Under the pieces are notes generated by a model, which made no database searches, was not told the origin of the DNA, and saw nothing but the letters and a program-made list of their open reading frames with translations. Below are positions 1 through 12,102 of a stretch of 64,000 nucleotides of DNA, piece after piece. The stretch is from Perkinsus olseni (lineage: Eukaryota > Perkinsozoa > Perkinsida). The translations under genes and the position numbers were made by a program. Positions within the stretch are counted from its first letter, which is position 1, and the number at the start of each line of letters is the position of its first letter. The stretch lies in assembly GCA_013115125.1 (NCBI GenBank), contig JABANN010000088.1, positions 1 through 64,000 on the forward strand. Reading direction: 5' to 3'.

Positions 1-21
1 ATCTGTTATCATTCACTCACC

Positions 22-852
22 ATGGCTTCGGGTTCATCAAACAACACAGGGTCTCCATGGAACTACAACATCCCGACGCTCATCGGCTGTGCATCCCGTA
101 AATCTCGTGGTCGTGATGAATCCTTTTCCTCAATGATGATCTGAGCTGCCCGCCATGCAAGGTTGCATTGATTAATTGTTTCGTGTCGTGGGCGTAGGGT
201 TCCCCTTCGACCATTGACCGCTTGCTATATGGTCAGCTCAAAGACAAAGAGGGCTCATAGTGCCAGGCAACGATAAGGCACCAGTTGCATTGGTCTCCTT
301 TGCTCCTAACAAGTAACCTATCACTAACAGCTAATACTCATGCCCTTGTTGTCCACATGGCCCCGCTTTCTATGGACGCTGGTAGTGCTATCACTGCGAG
401 TACCCGTAGAGGGACGCCATCTAGTGCTGAGGATACACGTCAATGATGAACGTCATGGGCCAACAGATCTTCGAGGTCGGCGGATCGATTGAGTATCTGC
501 GATCCGAAGTATACACGAGTATTCAGATCCCTTCGCGACACTGTCGAACTTTGTAGCAACGGCCGAGAAGAAAGTGAACAGAGCGCTTGACACCGTCACG
601 CGCCTAGAAAATAAGTAGTCCGGGATTCGGCGGCGGAGTTAACCGGCCTTCTAGGTCTATGATACTAGCCTCATCGCTTTGACTGCAATCAGGTTAGAAG
701 GGCGTGGTGATGGCGATACGCCTACCACCGGTTTGCAGTTCTGGACGATGGGCTTCCTGTTACTGTTCGGAGCTGGTACAGCCGGTACCATCGTCTGGCT
801 ATATCACCCTGCTAAGAGGGCGAGCGCTGGGGGCGTCATAGCCGACGTGTAA
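22..852 (+). CDS. possible tail-anchored membrane protein, exons unresolved
   Basis: I do not recognise this gene. An ATG at 22 opens about 25 codons that run into a GTAAAT donor-like site near 97. A second coding-like stretch at about 444-617 holds a hydrophilic helical segment. A third at about 655-852 ends with a strong hydrophobic segment beginning at the ATG at 748 (about 16 residues, key residues GFLLLFGAGTAGTIVWLY), followed by a short basic tail and TAA. This pattern would suit a protein with one C-terminal membrane anchor. The exon joins were not settled, and the first exon may belong to something else. Codons are open but the segments are short, so confidence is low. Confidence 0.3.
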
Positions 853-1340
853 TATTGCTGGTATTCACGACGAATTTCGAGGCGCGCGGTCATTAGGTTC
901 GTCTTCACGGGGGAACTAGTATCTTTGACCGCGCGGGATGGTGGTGGTAGCTTGAAGGTTGTTTTGAAGGGCAAAAAACGTGGTGATAAGGTCGAAGAAT
1001 TTGCACAGATATCGTCGGAAGGCGGCCCAGAGCAGTAGGCGTCGTGTGCTGGGTCGGGGCACGCAGTAAACCTCATCAGGCACACATTCGCTAGGAAGGC
1101 AGGGGCCTTCACTTGGGTTATAGGAGAGGTTGAGGTGATACGACTCACGCTTCGCTTCGCCGAAGCAACTTTCAGGATGTTGACGGGCCTGACGGGGAGG
1201 TGTTAGCGGAAGTTTTTGAAGGTGATGAGGTGATTGCGGATGGCCGGATAGACTTGAAAGTGATAGGAGAATCTTTATCATCGTAATCGCCATCCTCGCC
1301 CGATTAGGATCTTTATGAAGAAGGTCGTTTGACTAAAGAC

Positions 1341-2389
1341 ATGCAGGATCCGATAGAGGTAGAGCATACCTATCGTAGACGGTCATCGCTGAGAGTTTGG
1401 AAGCAGATAAAGATACCGGTCCAAGGGGGTACCATTGAAGAGGTAGTACTCAATGGTAAGCTGGCCAAAGGATCCAACCTCCATGAGGTAAGATTGCAGG
1501 AACGGTCTTTCTGGGCTCCGTGCAGCTTTCAGGCCCTGCGCTACGGCAAGAGCATTTTTATGGGAGTCAAGCGTGCTGGTATCTTCGGTATTGCAGCGTA
1601 AGCTTGAAGTGTATCTTACCACCTCGACCTAAAGATTTGCTCAGATACGGGGTCTGTGCAGTGTGCGGCGTATTCGGTAACTTCATGGTCGGAGGCATGT
1701 TCTTATTCGGTGGCTGCACTTCACAGAGCATCGTAGCGTTGGTGGGCATGGTCATACTGGCTGCATTAGTCTTACCGGTAATAGGGACCAGCATCTCTCG
1801 GGCATCCACGAGCCACGCTCCTACATCTTTGCCTTTCGAATCGAAAGTTTCGATGCCAAGCGATTGATGGCTTTAGCGGAATTTTATGAAGGGCAGGGCA
1901 GTGTTTTTCGTAGAGCATCACGCATGGTGAACTAGGGTTGTAATTTGAGGACCTTCTCACCTCAGTGCGGTTGAACCTCAGACACTATCGGCGTGGGGGG
2001 CTGCTGACGATGTACAGTACGACTTAGCGAAGAATAAGATGTTCCTTGCTCGAGTGAGCTCACAGCTGAAGGCTTTGGTGCTGATAATACTAGGGACGGT
2101 ACAGATAGTAATGGCAGTCACTGGAGGCACAGGTAGTAGTACTAGGTGTCGATCGGCCGGGGGCTGGTGGATTGGCGGTGCCTCCTCCTCCTCCTCAGAG
2201 ACCTGTTCTCCGCTGTTCACAACCCTGGGCTCGGCCTCACTCATTAATTCTATATTCTTCATTATTGTATTCGTGAAGGATGAAGTAGAAGGAGACATCA
2301 TGGCCTTGGTGAAGCCAAATTGCCTCTTGAAAGGGGCGAGGCAGGAGCCTGCTCAGGAAAGTGAGCAGCAGCAGGATGATGCCACATGA
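1341..2389 (+). CDS. putative four-TM membrane protein
   Basis: This is an unrecognised membrane protein in about three exons. Exon 1 (ATG 1341 to 1597) encodes a basic N-terminus with an RRRSS motif. The intron 1598-1644 (GTAAGC...CTCAG, 47 nt) joins in phase to exon 2, which starts at 1645 and carries two hydrophobic segments (about 1650-1710 and 1730-1790). The last exon starts near 1965-1981 and stays open to the TGA at 2389. It carries two more hydrophobic segments (about 2066-2120 and 2220-2275) and a Gln/Asp-rich tail. The end of exon 2 and start of exon 3 are not fixed. Four predicted membrane passes with short loops resemble small tetraspan proteins in general, but I cannot assign a family. 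Confidence 0.5.
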
Positions 2390-2587
2390 CCCTCGTGAAG
2401 GTGTTCGCCCAATTAATGATCGTCTTGCGTTTGAGTAGTATAGCAGACCGTCTCCCTCGAAGGCGTTGCCATCACGACTCTTCTTAGCGTCCCTCTGCAC
2501 CACCTCACGGACTGAGTATTCAACCCGGGCTATGGACGCTAGGCCGCACTTGCCCGAGAATGAACGTAGAAGTGCCGGAGAGGCCTG

Positions 2588-5500
2588 ATGGTGGATGGTG
2601 GTGTTGATCTTGGTAGCAGCAGAGTTTACATTGATTTGGCCGGCATGCCTCCTCCTCCTCCTGACCAGGGTTCTACTTCCGTTAAACTCTTCGTGAGAGG
2701 TCTCCCCATCCATTACCCAGAGTCGGACTTGAGGGCTGTTTTTGAAGAGTACGTGCAAGGGGCGCCTGGTGTTGTGATCAATGTTATCGGATTGTACGAC
2801 CGTGCGATAGGCAATGTCCACTAGGGTGCACTGGGGCTCTACAACCATCCTGTGCCTGGGAGACTAGCCGCTGGTTTTCTACTCTCAGATCTCTGTAGTT
2901 GCTAGACTAGAATCGTGGCAAACTTCTCCATAGTCTGTCGTTGAACCAGTCATAAATCTCTACGGAGCCTTAAATACGCACTGGAGGGTCGGCAGCATCT
3001 ACGGGGGAGTACATGTTGATGAAACACTGTCGAGTTCATGATTTGGCGGGAGAAGCTTGCTCGGAATCATCGGAGACTAGTAGCGTTTTTGGTCGAAAAC
3101 TCCGTATTTGGGAGCGGCAGGTGGATGAGTTGTTAGCCCATTTTTACTTTCAGGTACGGTGTTGTAGAGGATGTCTTCATCTTGAGGGATAGGTCCACCA
3201 TGCAGAGTAGAGGTAGTTGTAGTAGTACTATAAATAATGGAAGTACTAGTATCGTCGTTGCAGGGATGGCGTTCGTACGGTTTCGAGATATCCCCTGTGG
3301 CATGACCGCCATCAAGGCGTTGAATGGTACTCAGCTACCGAGGAGCGACGTAATACCGGAGAGGCGTGGATCGCCGTTTAATGGTTCTGCTCATACTATT
3401 GCATACGGTACCTGATACCGTCGTTTTGGCAACTTGTGTCCGGTTCACTGACACCACTAATGATACCCCATCTGCTGGCCCCCTTCAGTCCCATATCCCC
3501 TTATCAGTACTCCTAGCCCAGGGTGAGGCGGAAAGGCTAGGGATGCCAGGAGAAGCGGTCCCTACCGGTAGTATGAGTAGCAGCCGTAGATCAATTACTA
3601 TGCTTCTTCTTGGCGGATGGACCGCTGTGTGATCGATAGAGGGAGTAGGCCTCGACACTACTTGACTTGTGATCTCGCGGTATCTCAGCTAGTCTGTTGC
3701 ATGCGAGTGGGTACTCATCGTATGAGCATCCGTGAGTACCCTCCCTGCAATCCCGCCGTCTAAGGCCTGGTGGTGTGGCCTTGGGCTTCCCTCGTGTCAG
3801 AGTTCGATTGGTTGTATGGTAGGTGGTGATACTAAGCTCTTCGTGTCGGGTCTGGGGCCAGCGACACAGGAGCCTGAACTGCGGACTATCTTCGAACCCT
3901 ACGGCCGTATCAATGAAATTCATGTGCCGGGACCACATGCCTTGTAAGAAGGGTCTTGCATACCGGCAGGGTCTCATACCGCACCTTTCCTACTCGCAGC
4001 TTTCGGACACTCCTGGCCAACACAGGTACGCTTTCGTTCGTTTCGCTGATAAAGAAGATGCATTGAAGGCGATTCGAGAAGTTAACGGCCGCGTGACGGT
4101 CGAGGGGTCACAGAGGCCACTGGAAGTGAAGGTGGCTGAGTCAAGGGCCGCCAAGGCAGACAGGAACTCCCATTACCATCAACATCACTATGCAGGAGGT
4201 AATCCCTACTGAAGTCACGGGACAGGTAGCTGCATGACAGGCGGATACGACCCAACTACATCATCCTCGGGTTATGGTGGACCTCCGCCGCCTCTGGCTG
4301 CTCCTGCTGCTGCTGCCTCGAGGGGTACGTCACGACCGATGTTCAAGGCAGGCATGGCGGCCGATCCAGCTAGTAGTAGGGGGTGAGCTTCACGAGTCTA
4401 TGGTCTTCGGGACGATGCTCTCAGCCACCACAATGGGTCGTATTGACGGCGCACTGTTCACGACTTCACCGTGTAGAGAGGTGTCCTGCTAGGTGCTGCT
4501 GGTCTGCGGTTGATGGCTGGCGCAGCTGCATCCTTACCTATCAATGGGACATCATCACCCCCGCCAGGGAGGCAGGACAGCCCAGCATCGAACGGGGTTA
4601 GAGGCCCCTCCACCACTCAGGCGCCGAGGACGGCTGGGGTTTGGACTGAGTAACTAAATCTGGGTATCATATCCCTTCTGGCGTTTGGATATTCTGACAC
4701 CTCTAGCTTAGAAATACTTGGCGATTCCTTCCAGGTACTTCACAATGGACGACACTCCTTACTACCACAACTCGCGCACCAACGAAGTTCAGTGGGAGAT
4801 GCCGGCAGAGTTCAGGAATCCCATCAACGTGCACACAGCGCCTCAGACTAAAGGTAAGGTCTGCTCAATTCAGAGGGGCTTCAGTCCTACTACTTCCCTA
4901 GACTCCTATTAAGCTGTGTTAACTCGGTGATTTTAACGACTATGCTTCCCGTACCCTGTTTAGTGGGATAGATGGTACGGCCGCTGGAAACCTTCAAAAT
5001 TTCCTCCTTGGATGGCCTTGTTTCCGCAGCGCCGGCGATTACCTTACTTGATAACCGTGGTGAATTTAGTTTCGAAATCAACTCGTGTTATTAGTAGTAG
5101 AAAGTTGCTGGTAGAGAGGCCTCGGACCTTGTTATTTTCATTGGTGAGTTTTAGTACCATCCAAACCTCAACTCAGGCAACTCTAGACAGGAGTAGGGGG
5201 TGAGGAGGTATGTCAGTGTTTGTGGTCTTCGTCCGTACACAGGTCCCCCTGGTGCTAACGTCTTTGTCTTCTCTGTACCGGATGCTTGGACCGAGAACGA
5301 CTTGCGAGATCACTTCTCAAGTTTCGGAAATATTGTTTCGGCGAAGGTAGCTGAGAAGGCGCTGTTCTAACATGCTCAGCTAGAGGTGTCAGAAAAGTGC
5401 CGAACCGCTGTCCTTAGGTGGTGGTTGATAAACATACTGGTCTATCGCGTGGCTATGGATTCATCTCCTACGATAATGCACAATCAGCAGGGCGCGCGGT

Positions 5501-5969
5501 AGTACTGCGGAGGGTGGGCTGCATGGGTCGACAAGTTTTCCGATGGTAAAATGAATGTAGTTCTCGAACAGTCAGACTGGACCAGTCGTAGCGCTGGACG
5601 GCCGAGTGGCAGTTGGCGCGTCTGAAAGTGGTAAATGAAAGCGCAATCTACGCGAGTGTTTATGAGAGGTGGGAGGAAGTGTTCAACGTGAGTACTCAGC
5701 GGACGACTAGGGCCACGTCGGATGGAAGTGTTAATGTCCATCACTGGAGCGGTAGTAGCAGGTATTCGCTCTTGAATTGGGGTATGGTATCTTTACCATC
5801 ACTTGCTGGTATACAACATGAAGTGGCGTTATTGGTTGCTCAGGTTGCCGAGATGAATGGCTTCGTAGCTGCCAATGGTCGACGTATCAAAGTGCAGATC
5901 AAGAAGGGAGAGGAGGGTGCTGCCGTTCAGAGGCCCGCCGGGGAGGGGAGACCAACTAGACCATATTGA
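2588..5969 (+). CDS. CELF/Bruno-like RNA-binding protein with three RRMs and a WW domain
   Basis: Probable regulator of splicing, translation or mRNA stability that binds U/GU-rich RNA. RRM1 (RNP2 LFVRGLP, RNP1 GMAFVRF) runs across exons 2588-2748, 3154-about 3407 and about 3508-3567. RRM2 (LFVSGL; YAFVRF) lies in 3823-3923 and 4000-4198. A Gly/Pro/Ala-rich linker follows (4241-4382, 4479-4649), then a WW domain (4735-4853, with the first W at the end of the preceding exon and [15 protein letters not shown]). RRM3 ([33 protein letters not shown]) is in an exon ending at 5346, then 5418-5498 and 5844-5969. The GPPGAN lead-in and RRM3 match the CELF pattern closely. Most introns are GT-AG with phases checked. 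Two joins are unsure: RRM1 exon 2 to 3, and the exon or exons between 4854 and about 5215. The start at 2588 is the first ATG open into RRM1. WW domains are not part of animal CELF proteins, so this order is unusual. Confidence 0.85.
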
Positions 5970-6045
5970 CAATAATTATTGCAATTCAATTGTTATACTA
6001 TTACTAATAGCTAGAGGTGTCAGAATGTATCACAGGTGATGTTGT

Positions 6046-6046
<1 letters not shown>

Positions 6047-6089
<43 letters not shown>
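6047..6089. repeat. (GAT)n trinucleotide microsatellite
   Basis: An almost perfect run of GAT/ATG triplets, about 14 units, lies just downstream of the stop codon of the CELF-like gene. It is probably in the 3' untranslated region or the spacer. Read on the minus strand it would encode a histidine run, but no convincing gene supports that reading. Confidence 0.9.
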
Positions 6090-6429
6090 GTCGTGATGTT
6101 CATGCCCATGCCTGTTGCTGATGTTACTGCTGTGGTGTCGTTGATGATGCGTCCATCTGGATGGATATCTTAGAATTAGTGTTCGAGCTGCGTTCCGGGT
6201 GTAATACGACGACGATGCATTCTCTCTACTACTACCTGAACGCTTGGTCTTATCAATAACAACAACAACATCGATAGCTGCTGTTAGAGAGCTTAAGCCG
6301 TCCATTAGTCCACTACTGTTGCGCTCTCAGTTCATAGGGCACAGGTGGCCGGGGTTGGGGCTGAGGAGGGAAATATGCTGACGCAGTATGATCTTCGAGT
6401 AGTTGTCGTGGTATCTAATTTGAGCCATT

Positions 6430-8371
6430 ATGGCAGCCCCTGACGGAGTGGGCAGCAGCAGCAGTGGTGGTGGGGCGGCCTCCCCAGTACCACCGCCACC
6501 CTCCTACTTAGTGTGTTCGATCCTGCACGCAGTACCTAAACAGAAGGCTGAGGCGGGGCGGATCTTCCAACTGCCCCCCACTTTACGGCCCCCAGCAGTG
6601 GCAACACCGGGAAAGGTAGCTCACGACTATGCCGGTCGCATCGTCCGTAACGTTCCGCGTTGATGGAAAGACTCGGCCTCGTGCTCCTGGGGTGGGAGTG
6701 TCCGTTTGGTCGAGAAGGTTCACGTCTCTGGTGTTAGCCATGAAACACAGTATTTTGAAAATGTTCTCCTTTGCATTTCTAGCATTCCTCGTGTCTGTGT
6801 TGGGGCCGCTGCCTCTGCATTGCTGCCACTGTTGTTAGGTGGATGGGGACTGTGCGCCCTATGCTAGCTTGGTCGTACCATCCTTCGCCCGACACCCCAA
6901 GGAAGGGTCCAATCTCAATGATAATCTACGGATATACGAGAATGGCACCTTCGACTTCGAGGAGGCGGATAAGGCTGAGGGCGTCTCGGGAACAGCATGC
7001 GTTCCAATATGCTATCCTAGGTGGGCACTTAGACGCTCAGCAAGCAGGTGGTGTCTTGCAGCACCCTTTCGTTGTTGCACCACTAGAGGCATCAACTCCG
7101 TATGGGAATATTTCCTTCTTTGTGTTTATCACCACCGATCGAGCATTCTATCTGTCTGAATGCTCAGCGTTGGTGAGGAGATGATACCGTCTTTGCTGTT
7201 TCAGTGGAGAGCAGCAGAAGACAGTGTGTGCACTTTCGAAGCACCAGCGTGAGGCTCCCTTGTCCCCGCCCCTACGGTGCGGCCCCAGAGTCCACGCCTT
7301 CAAGACCGTAGACGGGCTTGTGGTGCTCTCTGGCACAGTAGAGGCCCCTCCTGAACCCACCCTTGTTGGTACCATCTCCGATCCAGGCATGAGGCCTCGA
7401 GAAACTCTGAACATGCTCATCCACGCGGCCGGTGTGTGTGCTAGGATTCAGCCCGACGGGTCGATAAGGGTTGTTCACGGCAGTGGCGGGAAAGTGTCCC
7501 TGGATGGTGTGAGGTTCGTGTCTGCCGCTTGTGAAGCTGATGAGTATCCGCTGCTCGAGAACAATCGTCAGAAGCTCAGTGCCGTTGTTTTGAGGAGGAC
7601 CAGGATGGTCGTGTTGAGGGGCAAAGCCAAGGTAGGAGGGCACTCACCACTGCGGCAACGGCTACTGCACTCCTTCAGGCCGACGGAGCGACAACACATG
7701 GTGGTGATGAGAGCGGCACCAGCACTCTGGTGGGGGTCCTGCCTCCGGAAGTACCCCCTCCTCAAAGGCTCATACTCTTACCCGTCCTATCCTCCGTCTG
7801 TGTAGCGGTCACTACTGCTGGAGATGTTATCACTACGAAGGTTGGGATTGGTGCGAGGTTCGTGTCGCTGTCGGGGGTAGGTCGGGAGGATGCTGCCCTC
7901 GGGAATCATCCCTCCCTCCAGGTGCTGTGGCCCTACCCGTACGGTGCCGACAACGTGAATACCCAGTCAGTGCCAGTACCGCGCGCCGCTAAATCAGCCC
8001 CTCCGCCTAGGATACCCGGCCTGTGTGGCAACTTCCGCAAGCTGATGGACGACCAAGACCTTTTCCAGTGCATGTGCTCCCTGCCACCAGAACACCGAGA
8101 GTATCTTCTGGAGAAGGTCAAGGAGAACCTTGGCATTCTGGTCTTCACCAACGCTACTGGTCATCAAGCTAAGGACTATGCCCGCTTCCGGAGGAATCAG
8201 GAGCGGATGAAGAGGAACCAGGCTCTCCAACAACAACGGCAACAACAACAACAACAAGTGAAACGGGGTTCGCCGGCTACCACCTCACGCCCCAGTCCAA
8301 GCCCCAGTCCAAGTCCTAGCCCAAGCCCCAGTCCAAGCCCGGCTCCGAGCCTCAGTTCGACGTGGCAGTAG
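6430..8371 (+). CDS. protein with tandem beta-type domains and SP-repeat tail
   Basis: Multi-exon protein of unknown function built from repeats of one domain type. The clearest copy lies in an exon from about 7205-7215 to 7631: LVVLSGTV, then a GMRPRETL motif, then DGSIRVV and VSLDGVRF. A second copy follows in the exon 7679-8371: LPPE, PPPQRLIL, then AGDVIT and ARFVSLSGV. A more diverged copy seems to lie in 6430-7180 (LPPTLRPP). The intron 7632-7678 (GTAGG...TTCAG) joins in phase 0. The C-terminal part (about 8010-8260) is helical and charged, then comes a Gln run and a Ser-Pro repeat before the TAG at 8371. The pattern LSG...LPP.RP...V..dG...VSL.G..F resembles domains I associate with dinoflagellate and some phage tail proteins; that link is from memory. 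Exons before 7205 are only approximate. Confidence 0.6.
8290..8345 (+). repeat. Ser-Pro coding repeat (CCNAGY-type hexamer)
   Basis: About nine tandem hexamers of the form CCNAGY sit in frame near the 3' end of the preceding gene and encode alternating Ser and Pro. The third bases differ between copies (AGC, AGT, CCA, CCC, CCT), which suggests that selection keeps the peptide, or that the repeat is old rather than a recent slippage product. Confidence 0.85.
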
Positions 8372-8644
8372 CCTGTCGTCGCCTTGTAGCATCCCTTTTA
8401 CGATTATTTGATTTCCACTCGGGAGGGCTGTAGAGTTGAAGTCACTAGAGGCGGAAGAGGTAACCATTTCTCTTGTGAAGTATTACTTAATGGCACGTAC
8501 ATCGAAACTATTAGTTCGCGTGAAGAATCAGTGGTCTCGAGTGTTGTCGCCTAGGGCCGTCTTAAAGCATCGAGCAACCCTTTGAGAAACACCTAGCTTT
8601 CGTGTCAAGACGAAGAAGGTCTTGGATGCTTGCAGTGGAGACAC

Positions 8645-9473
8645 ATGAGCGACGGAAATGACCACATGTCTTCCTTGACTGCGGCAAAAAGGACTACGAG
8701 ACGCATAATCAAGCAGAGGCTTCGAGACATGGCACAGCCAGTCGTAGCCGAGAAGTCCATCCTAATACAAGATAGAGTATCAAATATGGAGGTTTGGAAA
8801 GAGGCTAGAGCAGTTGGAGTGTTCTTGTCGATGCCTCATGGGGAGGTGGGATACTCACCATCAACGCCGATGAGTTCACCGAAGGTCGTGTGCATGCTCC
8901 TTTTGTCAGGCGCAAACTGACCGTCTGGTTGCTGATGCCTTTACGGGTGGTAAGAGAGTTTTTGTCCCGAAGACTGTGCCCGATAGCAACGACATGGAGC
9001 TTCTGGAGGCAGGGTGGGGATAGTCTTCCGATGCTTTGGGGAAGGGCCTCGTTCCCATCAGGAGCCTGGAAGATATTACCTCCTTTCCACGCACCACTTG
9101 GGGTATACCTGAACCAGATCTTACCAATCCGACTACCGGCGAGCCTCGACCAAACGCCATCGAAGGTTCCCCTCCGCTGGACGCCATCTTAGTCCCTGGA
9201 CTTGGTTTCGACGTCCACTGTGGAAGGTTGGGAAGAGGCAAGGGCTTCTACGATCGCTACTTGTCCCGTCTTTCGGAGAGGACTGGCAAGATGCCCGCGT
9301 TGATTGCCTTAGCGTTCGAATGTCAAGTGAGCGATGAGCTGCGGCGTGGCTCTGTGCTGTGGCCTTGGGCTTCTCAGGTCCTTGACGAGGTACCCACTAC
9401 GAAGGACGATATTCCGGTGAACTACCTGGTCACTGAAGAGCGTATCGTCGAAGGGAGGGGCTACCCAGCATGA
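8645..9473 (+). CDS. MTHFS: 5-formyltetrahydrofolate cyclo-ligase (5,10-methenyl-THF synthetase)
   Basis: Converts 5-formyl-THF to 5,10-methenyl-THF with ATP, in cytosolic or mitochondrial one-carbon metabolism. Exons are 8645-8845, 8910-9013, 9062-9326 and 9378-9473; all phases agree and give 221 residues, close to the family norm. The N-terminal basic helix with KRTTRRIIKQR is typical of the substrate-binding start. The middle has VFLSMPHGE and KRVFVPK. The signature is in exon 3: DAILVPGLGFD followed by RLGRGKGFYDRYL, the ATP and folate site. The C-terminus is the usual short strand and helix (VNYLVTEERIV). The in-frame TAG at 9021-9023 lies inside the 48-nt intron 9014-9061 and is not a lesion. 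ATG 8666 is an alternative start. Confidence 0.93.
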
Positions 9474-9659
9474 TGGCAGCTGTTATACTGTTTTCTGATG
9501 TCTCATATTAGTGTTGAACCCCTTGGTTAATGCGTGAAGGACTACAATCGGTTAGATTGGAGAAAGCGTTCGTTTTATCGCAACGATTGGGGATAGCAGA
9601 TGCCCTTCCTGGGGTGCCTCTCTGAGCCTCAGTGACAGTACCATCCATTCCCCAACTCA

Positions 9660-12102
9660 ATGTTGATCTATTGTCTCCTTGTGTATGCTGTACTATCCGT
9701 CGTTGCCGGCGCCCCCATACGTGGTAGTCCGGATGCTTGCAGTGACCAACACCCTAGAACCAACTGGGCCGAGGTGCAGCAGCACCTTCATCGGGCCATC
9801 GATGAGTTCGACCCGGCGTCGCCTCTCAACTTTACGCAAGGGATAGCCGCCCTTAGTGACTACATCGCCAGAGAGACCGACATCCTCGAGGTCCAGCCAG
9901 CAGCCCCTCCCCTTGTGGACCTGTCGCCTTTCAGGGGTGGCAACTGGATAACAATGATTGCTGGTTCGGGTACGCTCTACCATGGCTGATGATATCGCCC
10001 CATCTCCCTCGTACTGAGGAGACGGCTCAGCTGGAGGCAGAGGCCCTGTCGGTAGCAGCCAGGCTAGTCACGGTATTGACGGCTTTTCATACTAGACCTC
10101 AGTTTCTCATACTGTGCCCGTGGCAATTTTGGATTCTCACGTCACCCTGGAGGCCACTAGAAGTGCTCCTCGCCGTTTCGAGGATGCTCAACCGCGCTAA
10201 TGGTGATGGCTCTTGTTCGGCCGTTGAGGACTTCGAAGGGCTCCGGTCAGATGTACCCGGGTCATGCCCGGCCCTGCCGGAGACAACCGTCGACGCTGCT
10301 GCGATCCTCCTTGAGCACTCCCTCCCTCCTCAAGCAGGAGATGATGTATGCCAGTGGCTCCATCGTGCAACGCGCTTGGTCAGAGTGTCGTCCGACCACC
10401 ACCGCTATCACGTTGCATTGGGTTATGGTGTATACGAAGCTCATGCCATACTAGAGAGGATACTCAAGGTCAGCTTGGACACTCCGAGCTGCTAGCAGGG
10501 GACTTGATACAGTCAGTCGCACTGGTTGGCAGCTGCTATGCTTGCTTTGAGGTTCACACCCCTGTGGGAGGAGTTGCTCAACCTCAAACCTGTGCATGAA
10601 CGTGAGTCACATAGGGGTAGCTAGCAAGCCCCTGTTCGTCCCTACAGGTGGGCTGTTCGAGAGGAAGAAGGGCGATATAGACGATCAACTCCCCCAGGCT
10701 GGTGGCTCAGTCCAGACAGTACCTCCTGTACCGCAGGCTTTTGCCCCAGCCCACAGTCAGGCGAGCGAACATTGTTATCTCACCAGCTCCACCGCAGATA
10801 CATCCGATCGTTTTGACCTCGTCTACGCTGCTCAAACCGTCCATGAGGCTCTAGAGGAACATGGTCGCCTCCCTCACAGCAGCTTGATGGAGCTAGCGGC
10901 CTTCACCAGGTATACCATACATCATCGTGGCGGGGACAGTTATCGGTGCAGTGCGATACCACGGCCTCAACCCTTGGGAGCACGACTGTGACCTCTGTGA
11001 GTTGCCGGTCGAACTGAATGGACTTGCCTGACGTTGTGGCAGGTATGGATGATCGTCGTCATTATGATCTTCTGAAGATCATTCTGCGGCAGTTCACCGA
11101 ACCCCAGTCCAGTCTACTCCGCCAGCGAGGGGTCAGGTTGATCGCTAGCGTTCGAAAGGGATATTCTCATAAGTGCGAGGGGCTGCTGTCGGCGGCGGTG
11201 CCCTCGAGTTGTCATCACTGTAGATTCTCTCTTGCGGAGCCGCGGGACTTCTTGGAGCTTGAGGAAAGCCCTTCTGTAACGTGGGGTTACCCCTATGGTG
11301 ACGTCCAAGAATGTCGAGGCTTTGCTGAGAGTTCGCCATGGTTTGGTATGCGGGAAAATTGGATGGTCCCCCGTCACTTGGTGAGTACGTATCCTGAAGG
11401 TCTCGCTACCCTCTGACTCTTTGAAATGCATCTTGCAACTTAAGATACCTAATAGCGTTGCTATTGGTGCAACGAGCTGCTCTGCGTACCACACGCTCAG
11501 ACAATTGTATCCGTTGTCGGTGGCGGTGGGCATCGGCTCTGTTCCATCGCGAGTGCGTTACCAAATCCCAGTGGTCCCCCTGGCTGCAGGTCGTCCCCCG
11601 TCGGAAGATGCTCGTCCACGGTGTACCGATGTGGGGGCCTGCTCGCCCAGATGAATATGTCACGGCTTATCTCGCTGCTATGTACGGATATATTGACGAT
11701 TGGAAGAACATCTGCCGAGGCCATCGACACCTCAACGAATCCGTTATGAACTGCTCTGCTCTTGGTTCCTCCTACCACCATGTTAGTCCCTGTCCAGAAG
11801 TGCCGAGGGCATTCCAAGGACCGGTGTTAGCCAGGGTCCTGGCCTTGCACGATGTTAATTTCGGCAGCCCTGATATCATAGCAGTCCAATGCTACCGATT
11901 TGGCCGCTCCGGTGAGGCTGCAGTTTACCACACCATCGATTTCGAGTACGTGTCTGACCATACGGGTAAGCGGTGTGCCGGTGTCATCATGGCTCGCGAC
12001 CTGCGTGGTGCGTACGAGTTCGGGCCATTTCTACGGTTCACTGGACTTCCCCTTCACCTTGGTATGCAGCAGATAGGCATCTTATCGCATGATTGTGAAT
12101 GA
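9660..12102 (+). CDS. secreted protein of unknown function, multi-exon
   Basis: I do not recognise this protein. The first exon begins at ATG 9660 with a clear signal peptide (LIYCLLVYAVLSVVAGA), followed by a soluble region. Further coding segments are about 10005-10470 (helical, ending AHAILERILK before a GTCAGC donor), about 10510-10596, about 10651-10908, about 11043-11380 and about 11458-12102. The last ends in a Cys- and Gly-containing region and a TGA. Reading frames change between segments, and donors and acceptors of the local type (GTGAGT, CAG) lie between them, so a single spliced gene is likely. Not every junction was proven, and the region could hold two genes. Secretion is inferred from the first exon only. 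Confidence 0.5.

Noticed and set aside
6030-6305. Minus-strand open frame with a long poly-His run
   Set aside because: It is produced by the (GAT)n microsatellite read in reverse; no start context, splice support or domain.
9021-9023. In-frame TAG inside the MTHFS coding sequence, suggesting a pseudogene or recoded stop
   Set aside because: Removing 9014-9061 as a 48-nt GT-AG intron keeps phase and restores the family pattern (LLEAG joined to SLEDITSFP), so the stop is intronic.
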